Shown piece after piece: positions 33,601 to 46,842 of a stretch of DNA of 64,000 nucleotides. How positions within the stretch are numbered: position 1 is the first letter of the stretch; each line of letters starts with the position of its first letter. The position numbers and the translations under genes were made by a program. The stretch covers positions 761,512-825,511 of the forward strand of contig NW_006768802.1 of assembly GCF_000204055.1 (NCBI RefSeq). The letters run 5' to 3'. The notes beneath the pieces were generated by a model. That model did not search any database. It was given only the letters and a program-made list of their open reading frames with translations, and was not told where the DNA came from. Source of the DNA: Melampsora larici-populina 98AG31. Taxonomy: Eukaryota; Basidiomycota; Pucciniomycetes; Pucciniales; Melampsoraceae.

Positions 33601-36482
33601 TTAACCCGAAATCTGAATGTAGGTCGAAAGTGATAGTACGGCACATATGCATTCTCAGTTCTTGAAGACTATAAAGGAAGCCTTGAAGTCGAGCCCTGAG
33701 GAGCGTGCCATTCTTAGGGCACGAGCAGCTCTTCAACGATTTCCAGTTCTCGAGTGGCGTAATAGGATTGAGAACTTACACCGTCGAGCAATAATCGCAT
33801 CTCGAAAATATGCAGGCTCTCTTGCAGCTGGACCCACAACAACTTATGCTGATCCCAAAAAAATGGAATTGGAACTAGATGACATATGCATAAAGTCAAA
33901 TTCACATGAAGATTGTTTGAAGAGCTCCGCATTGAGTTCTCCTTCCATTTCCGCATCCTATCTCGATAGCACATTGAAAATCGGAGAGAAAGTCGGACGC
34001 GTCTTTTCGCGTAACCCTAGAAGTCCTCCTGGAAGCAGTTCTGTCAACTCTGCGTCTATCGTATGTGCAACACCGTCACCTGGAGAAGAACCTCTACGAG
34101 AGATGGGTATAGGACTTGTGGAAGATGATATTATTGCCCCAGCCCAGCCGCCTAACGTCGTAACAAAAGGGGGATTATTCGAATCTACTAATGAAATTTT
34201 AGAAAAGTATGGAGCAACCTCGTCAATCAATCAAGGTGCTCTAAATTTTACCGATGAAGATGGGAAAGTCGCAAGTCAATTTATATCTAAGCTAAAAAGA
34301 CTGGACTCGATGAATTCAATGGACGATCTATGCGTATCAAATTACATAGTATCTGCTGAAAAGCTGTACTTCAAACAAGTCAAACAGAGCGAACTCACTG
34401 TAGCTCGTTCATTGTATGGAGAGTCTACGGGGCGCTTTGGTATCAGCAAAACGTCGGCGGCCAATACAATCAGCAAGTTTAGTTTGTTCAACTCTCAGAG
34501 TGAGATGAATATTGGAACGGAGATCGATAAAGAAAGCTATCAATTGCCTCCTCTTACACAGAGCAAGCTCAACCAATGGCAGATTCGGCTTCAAGCGACC
34601 TACTGGGGATGGCCACTTTACAGCATTCTTCTGACCGCTGGACAAATCTTGGGGGCTACCAGCTTTCAGCTTTCGCTGTTGGGGGGAACGAGCTCTCAAA
34701 AAGACATTGATCTATATAGTACGCCATTGATTTCATATTATATGTGCTTTGTCATCAAGTCTGACCTATCTTCTGGTCTGACCTATCAGTTATTGGAGCC
34801 ATGAACATACTCGGTTCCATTGCCTGGTATGTGCTGAAAAGCATGAAACCCGCTACCTGGTCGCTATCAATTCCATGGATCTTCTTTGGTTTGGCCTTCA
34901 TGCTCATCGGCTTACCTTCGTTGACTGAGTCGATGAAGGAATACCCGATTCGCCATTCCCTATCTCTTCTAGCGGCTAGTTTATACTCATTCTCTTCTGC
35001 ATCCGGATTCTGTGAGTGACTTCATTTGACACTGAACATCGTTCATCAATCTAACTAACTGCTTGTGAAATCTGATAGTGTTTTTCAGCGCCAACTTTGG
35101 AGAAGAAGCTGGAGGAGACACTGATGTCTGGATATACCGTGCCTGTGTTGTACAAGGCACACAGCAGCTCTGGGTAAGATGATTCAATCATATTTTGAGT
35201 CTGAGAGGTCTGGTAATACGGATCTAACCCACAGTCGCTTTTCATAGGTTGTAGCACTGTGGTATTGGGGCTTCAAGCTGCAAAATACCAACCCCTTCGA
35301 TACAAGCTCGGTTCCATCGGCGTGGATCAATATTGTCACATTGACTCTTGCGGCTCTATGTTTTTTCATAGGTTACGTCTTGTTCTATGGACTAGTATGT
35401 CTCTGAACACTTCTTTGTCAGCTCGATATCTTCGTTCCCCGAGGTCTGAAATTTTCTCTATGTTGATCGTACCAGCCGTATTATTACCATCAACTTCCTG
35501 GAAGCGTTCCCAATTTTGCCAAGACGCTTTTCCGACGTAAACTCGTGCTATGGTATCTTGCAGCCGAGGTACTGCGCGACTACTGGCTGTGAGAATCACT
35601 TACACTACTTTTTCCCTATGTATGTTATTGATCAGATTCTTCAATATTCAGATCCGGTCCCTATGGTCGGAATTGGTCGTTTCTCTGGTCCGGGCAAAGT
35701 TTACCAGCATGGGCAACCGCAATTCTCACCATCTTTTTCTTTGTGATAGTCTGGGGAGTAAGCCAATGAGATGCGAGCTCTAAATATGAATGAGTTCATA
35801 ACTGATACTGAGACAATCCAACCACAGCTCACGATGTGGGTTTTAGGTAAAGCATCTAAACAACATACCTGGCTACTGCCAATCTTTTCAGTTGGATTGG
35901 GTGCACCAAGATGGTGCCAGATGCTGTGGGGAACAAGTAGCGTTGCATTATACACGCCTTGGGCCGGTGGTGCTGGGCCATATTTGAGCAGTAAGTATCT
36001 CAGTCGGGCCTGTCTTTTGATATGCGTCTGATGACTGACGACATCACACAAAATGCGTATCAATTTTTCATTGGTGAATTAGCTTCCTTGTGGCTATGGC
36101 TTGGAGTCTTGGACGCTGTTCAAGGAGTGGGTCTGGGTATCATCCTTCTGCAGACTCTCAGTCGTGTGCATGTGGCAGCGACTCTTTGTATCGCTCAGAT
36201 TATCGGCTCGACTGCAGTCCTGGTGGCCAAGGCTTCCGCGCCTAATCGGATCGGACCCGGTCACGTCTTTCCAGACCTTGGGCTCTGGGATCCTGCACAA
36301 CCCCTCAGAGACTCGCCTGTAGCAAGGTGGGAGTTCTGGATTGCTCTTGCCTGTCAGTTGGTCATCGTAGCCGGATATCTTGTGTTGTTCCGACGAGAAG
36401 TGAGTGTTATTTCTATGTTGCTCATGTCTGTTGAAAGATGACTAAGAGCGCTTCCATTTTCCAGCAATTATCAAAACCATAG
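27668..36482 (+). CDS. ags1: Cell-wall alpha-1,3-glucan synthase (Ags1/Mok1 family)
   Basis: Twenty-five exons join in phase to about 2352 aa: 27668-27909, 27993-28063, 28160-28220, 28285-28446, 28510-29061, 29143-29417, 29490-29693, 29782-31150, 31232-31292, 31356-31692, 31742-32639, 32702-32746, 32829-32897, 32979-33085, 33145-33367, 33434-33539, 33623-34718, 34790-35011, 35079-35173, 35248-35394, 35476-35588, 35652-35757, 35828-35990, 36083-36399 and 36465-36482. A signal peptide ([20 protein letters not shown]) leads an outer alpha-amylase-like domain (about 30-980; [19 protein letters not shown]). One membrane span lies near 1075-1097. The cytosolic glycogen-synthase-like domain (about 1175-1690) has KIGGLGVM and [13 protein letters not shown]. 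About ten membrane spans follow from 1920. Length and order match fungal Ags proteins (about 2400 aa). It makes alpha-1,3-glucan, a wall polymer that can mask chitin and beta-glucan from host recognition. The junction after exon 10 (donor GTATTC) is the least certain. Confidence 0.95.
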
Positions 36483-39400
36483 AGGATTCTTTCTCTGGAT
36501 AAAACAGGTCCAGACCAGTCCCCACGGGGCACAGTTGAAGTCCTACACTTTAATATTCTAATAATATTCTAGATGTAGCGACCAAAAAAAAAAGAAAAAT
36601 ATGTTCTGCAAAGGTCTCTCGGTTGAAATATCAGACGAATAGAACATATTTAAATCCGCAAAATTTCTCTGGCTTTGTCATTTATGAAGATTCTGTGCTA
36701 TTTTATGCTTGATATGCGACATACATACTGTTTTAGACTGCCAAAATGTAAAATTCCTTTTCTGAGTAAACAACATAGAGACATTTAAGTACAAGTGGAC
36801 AAGATATATGCAAGTGATATTCAAGCGATGATTACAAGCCAGCAAGTGTTTCTCATACATGTTGGGCTGTGACCCGGCCCCGGCTTTGTCTGGTCAGCTG
36901 TCCCTGCTGCCTTTCTGGAAGCAGACAGTACATGCCCTGACACAGCAAAACCTACTTGATAAGAGTCATGAAAGCCCTGCAGGCACCCTGGCAGCCCGGT
37001 CTGTGTTGCCCATCATTTTTTGTTGGACATTAAAAAAATGCCTTCTGAGTAGACTCCCATGCTCTTTTCAAGCTCTGAGCCGACTCATGTTGGTTGTATA
37101 GTGGCAACCATCAAGAGGCAAGAAGCCACAGACCGGGTAATCTGTCATTACAACAATCAATCAAATTTTCATTTGGTGTGCCCTTGACCGTCAAAAATCA
37201 AAAAAATACAAGAACTTCAAAAATCAGTCTTATGAGGATATTTTTGAATAGCCCTAAAGGAAAGGACCCCAAAAATTTCTTGATTTGTGAATTGTGTGAG
37301 ATTTGTGACTTGAGCAATCTTTTTTGAAAAGTTACCCAATTAGGTTGTCACTAACATACAATTTCATACACCTAAACGCACAATAAAAGCCAGAATTTTG
37401 CCACTTTGGTGTACCTCAGGATTCTCTGTAGGCACTTGCACTTGCATCACATCCCCTGTTATGGGTTTGGACATACTGTGATTATATACTTGCTATCAAT
37501 CTTTGAGCAGTGGGGTTGCATGTATCAAATCAAATTAGCTAAATAGAACATCAGATAGCAAACTAGTTTGGCTGTGTAGTCAGGTAGATTATTGTGCTTT
37601 ACTAAACCCCTTGTACAGCCACTTCTGTACCCGCAAAGAGCAACTTACAACTGATCTCATTTTTTTGACTTGTGGATTTCAAAAGTTATCTCCCCTTACA
37701 CAGTTTTTTGGTTGTATCCACATCACCTCTTGACAGAATCCTCAACTCTTTGGGTACAGCCATGCCAGAAAAGCACCACTGATTGTGGCCAGAAAATAGT
37801 ACAAACCCCAATCAAATTGGTGGAGAATCCAAGACAATACTTTCTGAATGGTTTGTAAGTCTTTCTTGACATACACATAGAGATGCCCCAAACCTACAAA
37901 ACTGGTGAGCCCTGACACAATGGTCCTTACATCTCTGTGTCTTAAGGTAGGAAGCTGTATGCCCCCTCCTGTGAGACAAGTGGAAGAGCCTGAGGTACAA
38001 TTTCTACTGAATACACTTCTATACAGTGGTGTTTACCAACAGCATCTTGCTATGTATTCAGTCTATCACTTACACAATTATGCCTCATTATGTATTCAAA
38101 TTGAGGAACAGACAAGCACAGGAACCTACAAAGAATCACAATTATCAACAACAGAAATCTAGTGAATGATAAAAAGATAATAGTGACAACAATGCTTACT
38201 AGCAACTGATGAAAAACAATAATGACAACAGTCAATAGCAATCAATAAAGAAACAAAAACAACAACAATATCAGTAATGATTGATCAAACGTGAGATTGA
38301 TGACAAATGCCAAATGGGACATGAACAAAAATGAAATCAATCACATAGATACAAAATACAGAATGAGGAAAGAAAGCAATGGTGCTCCTAGGGATTAGGT
38401 GGGGTTAAGCTTAGGGCCTAGGGGTCAGGGATTAGGGTCAGGGAACGGTATGCTGTATTATTCAGTCTACTGACCAAGGCCTGTACCAACACTCAATTAA
38501 AAAGTACAAGCCTCTTGCAATGTGTCTCTTGTCTTGCTTGCAAGAATCTCTTGTGTTCTTGCAAGACATCTCTTGCCTTGCAGAAGGAGGAATATGGCTA
38601 CACTCGTCTGTCTTACATGTGCTGTGCAGACCTTGGAAGCAATTTTACTCCAGTGTATTTGGGAAAGCAGTTGCATAGATCTGATATGACTTGAGAGCTG
38701 AGTAGGATGCAAGGGAAGTCTCAAAGGTCTTATAGTAATGAGATTAGATTGCTAAGTGAGTATTCAACATCTGTGCATGGAGCAAAGCTTAATAACAAAG
38801 GCTAAGTACATAAGTATCTATGTGATTGTGGTACCGTGTAGGTCATGAGGCATCCTGCCATGAGCCCAAATCAAAAAAGGATAAGTGTGGCCAGTGAGTC
38901 AAACAAAGGAATCCAACCCCAAAGGATTTTTGACGTCTACAAAGGCTCGTCCAGGAGCAATGGTAAACATTTGTGCACATTGATTTGCCACATGAAAACA
39001 GGCATGGTGATGGTTACTCAAAACCAAGGGAAAAAGGACTTGCACATCAAAAGAGAAGTTATGCATGAAACCTTCAAGATACAATTTGGGTCACTTCTGG
39101 ATGGAATACCTCTGGCCTTCAAATTTGCTTTCACCATCTGGTTGGCACTGATGGGTTAGACTTCTACATCTTGTATCCAGTTTCCATTAGAAAAAAACAG
39201 AATTGAAATGGTACAGTGTTGAGAAATGTAAATGGGAAATAGGCAAGAAGCCCATTGAAAATCATTGAAGGTGTTGAAATGAAAATCCAAGAAATCTTGA
39301 GCCTCAGGCCATTGTCATGATCAAAAGTGAAGGGTGACACAGCCAGATCTCAATGCAGCCGATCAAAATCTGCGTTCCATCATAGCCAGCAAGCATTGGC

Positions 39401-39900
39401 AAATCAATCGACACGAGTCGTGCTAGGAACACACAATTTGAGAGCGGACACGTCAGACTTAGCGCGGTACACCTGGTCCACATCCGAGTCTTTGAGCACA
39501 GAGGAAATAAACATGGATCCACATTGATAGAATTAATTCAAGAATTGCCCACAACGGGTCCCAGTAAATGGCTCGCAAAAAGCCCTTGACTGAAAAATTC
39601 AAGCGACACCAGACAGGGTAACACTAAAAACCCAACATGTTGAATCCTGACGCGGTGCACAGGGCATTTGATGGGTAACTCGGACAGTGCAAGGACACGC
39701 GAAGAGGAAGAGCAACGCCCAAGCAGCGCAGGGTCGTAGTAAAGCATGATCGAACGTGATGAAAAGGTAGGAATATGAATCCTGAAGCGCATAATGATTA
39801 CAGGGTGTTGCATGTCAAGAGGGCATAGAAGAGTTGAATTTCGCCTGTACGACTCGGTTGGAATAGGTACAATTGAGGCCATAACACAACATTACTCCAA
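36483..39900. other. Repeat-rich intergenic region
   Basis: 3.4 kb between the glucan synthase and rpl24. No intact gene. It has stop-riddled pieces that read like old transposon coding sequence (for example around 38845-39160), a telomere-like G-rich patch at 38389-38441, and a perfect 10-bp inverted repeat CTTGCAAGAA/TTCTTGCAAG at 38537-38546/38556-38565. I could not assign the fragments to a family. Confidence 0.4.
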
Positions 39901-40633
39901 TCATCGGGTTCCAGTCTTAGCACCCTTGGCTTGCTGTTTGGAGACTTTGGGTGCAGTAGTCTTGGCAGAAGGTCCCTTTCCAGCCTGGAGAAATGCAAAA
40001 GGAAATCAGCCATTGAAGGAGGTTGGGTGAATTGTAAGCTCCGGACGTACAGTCTTCTTAGCAACCTCGGCTTTCTTCTTCTTGTCTTCCTTGGCTTTGC
40101 GAATGGCCTCCTCACGCTGGGCAGTTCGGACCTGTAGGGAAATCGGAGTCAATTCTGGAAACGGTAGATGGGCTGGAGATTTTTCAGACTTGCCTCTGGC
40201 TTTTGGTTTCGCCTGGCGAGGATAGTTGCAAGATCGGCACCAACGATACCACGTTGAGCCTTGACGGTCTTCTTCGACCTTTTCTTGGCAACCTCCTCTG
40301 TCACACCCTATTGTACCGAAGACGGCAATAAATTAAGCTGATGATTATCTAACAAGCTAAAGAGGTATGTCGGGCACACCTTCCGTCGAACACGTCGGTA
40401 CACCACGGTCCAGGCGAGTTTACGAGGGTTCTTTCGGTGAAGGTGTAGGCTCTCTTCCTTTGATCGGATGAATCGGAAAACCTTGGAGTCTTTTTGCACA
40501 TAGAGTTTACCCTATGATGTGTGGAAGACGAATGAGCGTCAGAAATGTTCGGAGGAATCATGTGCCGAGGTGGTGGACTGACTTTTGAGGGGTAAATCTT
40601 GTAGCCGGAGAAAGAGCAAGTTTCGACCTTCAT
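39901..40633 (-). CDS. rpl24: 60S ribosomal protein L24 (eL24)
   Basis: Five exons join to 153 aa: 40633-40583, 40511-40380, 40307-40194, 40131-40051 and 39984-39901. The protein starts [20 protein letters not shown] and continues with [49 protein letters not shown] and [19 protein letters not shown], all diagnostic for eL24. It ends in a Lys/Ala-rich tail (AKTGTR). It is a structural protein of the large ribosomal subunit that forms an intersubunit bridge. Intron 3 uses a GC donor (GAG|GCAAGT) with a normal AG acceptor, which is required to read through to VRTAQREEA. Length matches the family (about 155 aa). Confidence 0.96.
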
Positions 40634-41900
40634 GGCGGCGGATCGGTGTCGGCGATTTTGAGGAACCTGGATTATTTGTGAGATTAAACATGGTTCCAAT
40701 GGATCAGTCTTCAGTTCGCGAAAGGATTGGTCCAATGTGCGTGGAATGTCAAGGGGGGTATCGGAATCCTTGAATCGAAGGGAAAATCATTGCTGGCTTG
40801 CGTTTGAAGATGTAGGTCGGCCCGAATCACTTGGTCACAATGCTTGGGTATCACGTAGGCGTCGGTCGATGAGTTTTGAGGTTGTGAATATGAATGTGAA
40901 CCGATACCCCCCTCGTGAGGATGGAAATGCTGAGTGAGACGGACATACCTTGGGTGGTGTTGATACTTTACCTTGGAGGGGTGATCCGCGGCGCTATAGT
41001 CACCCATTCCGCCTCTCACCCGGTACTCTAGACCTAACAGGCCTCGCCGTGTGATATTTGTGGCTCTCACCATCTGAATTGCTGGTAAGCCCGAGGTCCG
41101 AGTGCATACGCGAGTCGGACTTCCCAAAGTCACCAGGTCAGATTGCAACCAGCGGGCGAGCGACACGGCTGTCTTCTTGCAGCATTCTTGGACGACTTCA
41201 ATGTTTAGATCTCAATGAGCCAGCCCACATCATCAAGTCCTCAACCCGACCTCCGCAAAAGCTTCACTTAAATTAAGCTCAGTGCCGGTAATTCAACTGT
41301 AAACCCACAAGGGTGAAATCAGAATCGTGAAGATTGTATATTTGCCGCAAACTTGGCCAAGACCCTCACCAAAGGTTGGCGAGGGACTTGGCTAAGTTTG
41401 TATTTACCGCAGGAAAGAGTTGCAGGTGTGATTATATTGCTAGAAAATGAGCAAATTGATCAAATCTGATAGTCAGATCATTCTCTTATCTTTTTGCATT
41501 GAACTTACGGGTAAACCCAGGCGTCTGCCAGGATTTGTTGCGCTTGGATTGATCAACGAATGTTCTGATATATGCTCGGGCGCACGCATGCACCACATGA
41601 GCATCAGTGAGGAGATCAAAGACAAACAGACAAGCGCTAAAAATGGGTGCATATCACGGAAGCCAGCATTTCGTAAATTCAATCCTTTGTCATCTTGTGC
41701 TTGACCTATTTTTCCCGATGTAAACATCTAGATGAACGATGACTCATGCGGAATTGAGAAGTAGTGTACCCTCCAAGATTTTCTTCAAGTACGAAATCAG
41801 AAATCAAAAATCAAAAAAAATTGAAGATTAGTCTTGAACCACATTATGTAACCCGGAATCCAAAATGCGTACACCTTATCAGCCTTGAGCCTGAGATAGA
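40634..41900. other. Upstream region of rpl24
   Basis: Contains the rpl24 promoter and, at 41349-41399, a short foldback element listed separately. No gene supported. Confidence 0.5.
41349..41399. repeat. Mini foldback element, copy A
   Basis: The left arm AAACTTGGCCAAGACCCTC and right arm GAGGGACTTGGCTAAGTTT are inverted copies around a tiny loop. Related palindromes occur at 56595-56645 and 58141-58197. Confidence 0.7.
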
Positions 41901-44700
41901 TCAAGGTCCATAAGCTCTCAACAGAGTAGCTGTGAAGCTTAGGGGGTTCAATTGGTACACTGGTCATTTCTGGCTATTCAAGTCAAAGTCATTTGATGCC
42001 AAGTTGAAGTTCATTTGATTCCAACATATGCAGAACTCCAATGGTGCGAGTTGCAAGGGCACTAGTAAAAGCAGAAAGCAAAAAAAATGTAACCCTTCAG
42101 AGTGTGAGCTCAAACATCAACCCATATACTGAAGTGAGTGGGTTTTTTCATTTCTTTGTCTTTAACTTGGAAGTAACAAGACTTAAAACCAGGGAATTGC
42201 CCTGAATCTGAGGAATGAAGATGACACATTCATTGATGGAGTAAACCAGCTTTTATATTGTATGCTCTGAAGTGGGATGTCCGTGTAGAAGAATTGGAAA
42301 GACAAATGATGTGTGCTGGCTTACTATGGCTTTCCACAGATCCATGCTGTTTGTGTTCCTGAATGAAAAGACTTTACTACCCTCTTCATGACTGAACGTC
42401 ATGGTTTATGCATCACGACTCAAAGTATGCCCCAAATCACATAGCTTGGTGGCAGAAATGAAGTTGACTGCCACATTTGGGCAGTATGGAGATCAATAGT
42501 AGCACTACAGGGTTTATTGTCCAGGTCAACTGTGGTGATAGTGACATCACCAGCTTTGTTTGCTATCAAACTTCCACCATTAGCAGACTTGAGTGTCACA
42601 AGTCAATTGGGGGTTAGATTAACAAAAACTCCAACATCAGAAAATATGTTTGTTCAATCCAGTGTCCATGAAGAAGTCTTGTTTTCCATTTATGGGTGAA
42701 GTCTAAGATATAGCAGAGTAAGCCATAGTGAGAAAGATAGATTCTTGTTCTGTATTCTCATCAACACATACACAGAGAAATTTGGCCAGTTCTTGGCAGG
42801 ATAATCTTGATCAAAGAGAAAAACATTGTTAGAATTCAATAGTTGTGATGGCTTGGTAGTGATCTTAGAATCAGAAGCACTCCATTGCCATTGTGTAAGG
42901 CAAGAAGAAGTGAGATTTTTGGATTTCCTGGCTTTACAGTCACAATTGAGATTCACGGAGAAACAATGACCAGGATGAGAACATAGAGTGTCAGGGGCTT
43001 TGCTGGACCTATCACCACCTTTGCTTCCAGTAGAAGGTTTGTCTGGCTTCCTTGCTTTGGCAACAGCAGTGTAAGCCATAAAAGGAGTAGTTTCAGATCA
43101 ATTCATTGGAGCTTTGGTTAGAGAATGTTCAATGATCTTCAAGATAGAAGAATTCTTTGTGTTGCCCATGAGCTGTTGCTTCATCCCCCCCAAAGTCCTC
43201 ACAAAGCAGGTTGATTAGGCTAGTACTTGATTCAACAGTTTAAGACCAGACTCAGTAGAAGCAGTTTTGGAAAGATTGTGCAAAGATTGAGCTGAGCTGA
43301 GGTAGTCTTCTAGCTTTGTGGCTGAATCACATCAAAGTTCCACAATCTTTATAATTTGTAGGATGTTAAGTGTGAGAAAATTATGACTAATGGTGTCAAG
43401 TATGTGGAATCCCAATAGTAAGCCAGCTTGAGAGTCCCAATGAGGTGCTAAAAATTCAAAATTCCATCCACAAGAATAGATGTCTGTTGAGGGCATAAGC
43501 TGAATTGCCAATTTTTATGTGAATCTAGATTTTTGAGCATCTGAGTCCTAGAAGTTCCACAAACTGCTTGTTTGGCATGCAGCTGTGCAAGATCAATGTA
43601 AGAGTATTCCAATAAAGTCCTGACAAGTGTATGCGGAAAGTTGACAGGTTTATTGATGGATGTGCTACAATTGGAACATGGGTCTTTGATACAGGATTGA
43701 TAGAACAGAGCAACTTTGCAAACCTTAAGTGCAACAGGAGAAAAATCACAGTTTGTGACTTCAGGAAGATCAATTATAATTGGGTAAGTGCGTGTAGGGG
43801 GTGCTGGGACAAGGTTGTTCTGGGCTGTGCTAGTGAATTCAACTTGTGTGGTGGAATAGCTGCTTGTGTTGGAATAGCAACTGGTTGGGAGTGAGTAAGA
43901 GGGGGGATTTCTGGTTCTGGATGGCGGATAAAGTTGGAGGCCACAGTAGGTTGGTTCAAAGGAAGTTCAGCAGTTCAGACTTGTTTGGCAAAAAGGGTGG
44001 AATATCTTGATCAAAGGAAGATAGAAATCAGAAACTAGGAACCCCAGTGTCTGTAGCTCCTCGCATGGTAATAGAGTGAGCTCCAAGTATTGGATGTCTG
44101 TGTTCCCCAGTGATAAGAATGGGATAAGGTCTGTACCAAACAGCTGGGGTTTTCCCTTTTTCCTGAGTAGTTCTAGATGACCTGGCAACCGGATTGACTT
44201 GAAGGTAGTCCTCAATCCTTGAAATCAGAGGAGGTGGAGGCACAATTCTGCTAGGAACAAAGTGTTAAAGACCAGTGATAAATGGAGGTGGAGGTATTCC
44301 AGTGACTCCTGTGCGAGCATGGGGAGTGTCCGCTTGGGATGACTCCATTGGTGAGTTGACAGGCCTACCAGAGAAGGTGCCAACTGGGGCAACTTCAGAG
44401 GCACAACAAGATTTTGAAAGGGAGATAGAAGGTAATTTGGATTTGAGTTCAGAGCAGTCTCTTGGAACACATTTCCATGGAATGTGGTATGGTGTTTCAA
44501 TACTCCAGGCTTGACATAGACTGGTGCGCCTCGAGCATCATAGATATTGCCTTCACCGGTTCTGCGAAAAGATTGGCCAGCTTTAAAGTCCATACCAATG
44601 CCAAAAAAACAATCACAGAGAAATGAAGGTCACAATTTAGGTTGTCTCTGGGGATAATCTCGGAAAAGAGGTCATGGATATCCTCCATGCAGAGACTATT
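41901..44700 (-). mobile_element. Degenerate retrotransposon remnant, probably Ty1/copia
   Basis: The minus strand carries copia-like pieces broken by stops and frameshifts. Near 42900-43080 there is a Lys/Ser-rich segment with a Cys/His cluster (LCSHPGH...NCDCKARK). Near 42500-42690 a protease-like stretch contains DTG, then readable residues such as SANGGSLIANKAGDV. Upstream pieces at 43500-44600 are low complexity and not assignable. No LTRs were found. The limits are approximate. Confidence 0.4.
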
Positions 44701-45211
44701 GCTCCCGCTAGCGGCATGGTAGTCAACAAGGATGACATTGATCCTTTTAATTAATCATCCACAGATTATAATCTGATCATCTTGAGGGAATGATGTGTCC
44801 TCATGAAATAGCAGGTAAGGATATGTTTCTTGAAAATGGTAAACAGCTCAATGAGAAACTGTAATGACGCGTAACACAAAACTTACCCATTGTTTGTCAC
44901 GGCCGTCACGATGGCTCCTTGTCCTATTCTCGTTTCTAGAAGCTTGCTCCTAGTGGCTAAGTACGACTTCAAGTTGGTGATGAGATGACATCAAGATGCT
45001 GTAATCATTGGGCGTGTTATGAGAAAGTGTGTTTTATGAGATAGAGTTTTGTAAACTGTAGTTTTGAATTGAATTTCTCAACTGATCGACTTGCTTCAAC
45101 TCAACTCGTCATCATCATTCATCATCATCCAGCAAGCATCCATCATCATCATCACCAAACCAAACCATCAACACAAAACCACCAACAACACTAACTGAAT
45201 TATCAAGAAAT
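44701..45211. other. Upstream region of yif1
   Basis: Non-coding. The 5' flank near 45100-45210 is CA- and ATC-rich, as expected for a fungal 5' UTR. Confidence 0.5.
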
Positions 45212-46842
45212 ATGTATAATCGAAGACAATCTCCTGGTAATGGTCCAACCTTACAACATCCTAAACCAGTACCACCACCGATCCCATTACCATCATCACC
45301 ACCAATTCCAGATTCACAAACATTTTCAAATAATCCATATAGTCATCATGAAACACCATCTGGTAGTCAATACCAAAGATTTAGTTCACCACCTGCTGAT
45401 CATCATTCTCATCATCATCAACAACAACAACAAGCTCCTCAACAATTTTATAATCAACCGATTGGTAATAACTTTATTCAATCAAATCCCAATTATCCTA
45501 CATCACATCTTTCTTCTCAGTCTGCTCAACTTCATCAACAAGCCCCTCCTCAGTTTTGGAATTCGGGGGCTCCTAATCAACATCCTGGTCTTGGACAACC
45601 TAATGGATTTCAAAACGCATTTGGAGTTAATGATGTGACGGCTCAAATGGGAATGCAATTCGGACAATCAGCCATGAGAGCAGGATCAGAATACGTAGAG
45701 AAAAATGTAAGATTGATCGATTTTTTCCAATCAACAACGCCACAAAAATGAAAACGAAAACTGAAATTAGGATGATTTTCTGTTTTTGGGTGGTGAACTC
45801 ACAAAAAAAATTCATGAATAGCTTACAAGATATTTACCATTGACTCATTTAAAACATTCTTTTAACGTTTCAAATCTCTATGTATTCAACAAACTTAAAT
45901 TAATTCTTTTTCCTTGGACTCATAAACCTTGGTCTAGATTAGTACAAAGATCTGAAGTTTCAGGTCAGATTGAAGGTTATAAACCTCCAAGAGAAGATAT
46001 CAATTGTCCTGATGCTTATATTCCTGGTTCGTCTTTTCCGTTTTCTTGTTCTGAGAATTAAATTCAACTTTTGAATTTTATGACTTATTGTTAAGTTTGT
46101 TTTTTTGTTTTGTTTTTTTAGTGATGGCTTTAACTACTTATATTCTTTTATCAGGAGCAGTAGCAGGTTCAAAAGGTAGATTCGATCCAGAATTACTTTC
46201 GATCGCTGCATCCCAAGGTAAATATTCTCTCTAACACTCTCATCATCAAATCATGTCTAATTCCCGATTTCGTTTTGTACTTTTTCTCGAATAAAGCTTT
46301 AGGAATCATTTTCTTAGAGTTTTGTTGTATTAAATTAGGTTGTTATTTACTAAACATAAGTGGGGATGGAGCAGTAGTGGATTTAGTGGCTTATTCTGGT
46401 TACAAATTCGTGGGGTAAGTCTCTTCTCTTTCTTTTCTGGTATCACATGAAGGCTTTAATTTCTCAATTAGAAACTTACTCTTGGAACAAAAAACTTTTC
46501 TTTACAGGATTATCATTAGTCTTTTGGCTTCTTTACTTGGTTTTAGATCTTCGATTTGTTGGGCGATTTTCATTTATGTGTTTGGTTCGAATGCTTTTTT
46601 CTTAGTAAGTTCTTTTTCATCCTTTTCTATGACCTTTGGAATTTCATTCAACTAAATCAAACCTGTTCCCTTAAAAGTTACGATCGTTGAGATACGTGAT
46701 CTTACCTGATCCAAGTGGTCAAGCTTTTGGTACTGCATCTACTTCTACGGTTAATGCAGGTCAAAAATCAAAACGAATTCAATTCTTGTTTGCTATTTCG
46801 GTTAGTCAATTAGCTAGTATGTGGTTATTGAGTAGAGTTTAG
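45212..46842 (+). CDS. yif1: YIF1-family ER-Golgi membrane protein
   Basis: Six exons join in phase to 391 aa: 45212-45706, 45822-46026, 46122-46217, 46297-46414, 46508-46604 and 46678-46842. The first 130 residues are Pro/Gln/His/Ser-rich and cytosolic. The conserved core follows: VTAQMGMQFGQSAMRAGSEY, THLKHSFNVSNLYVFNKLKL, LFPWTHKPWSR, EGYKPPREDINCPDAYIPVM. Then come about five membrane spans (YILLSGAVAGS..., IIFLEFCCIKLGCYLL, IIISLLASLLGF, WAIFIYVFGSNAFFL, FLFAISVSQLASMWLL). YIF1 pairs with YIP1 and Rab GTPases to support COPII vesicle fusion between ER and Golgi. Yeast Yif1 is about 314 aa; the extra length is the N-terminal tail. It is convergent with the gene at 47811-51102. Confidence 0.93.

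Noticed and set aside
45240..45638. 132-aa His/Ile-rich ORF overlapping yif1 exon 1
   Set aside because: Out-of-frame reading of CAT/CAA-rich coding sequence.
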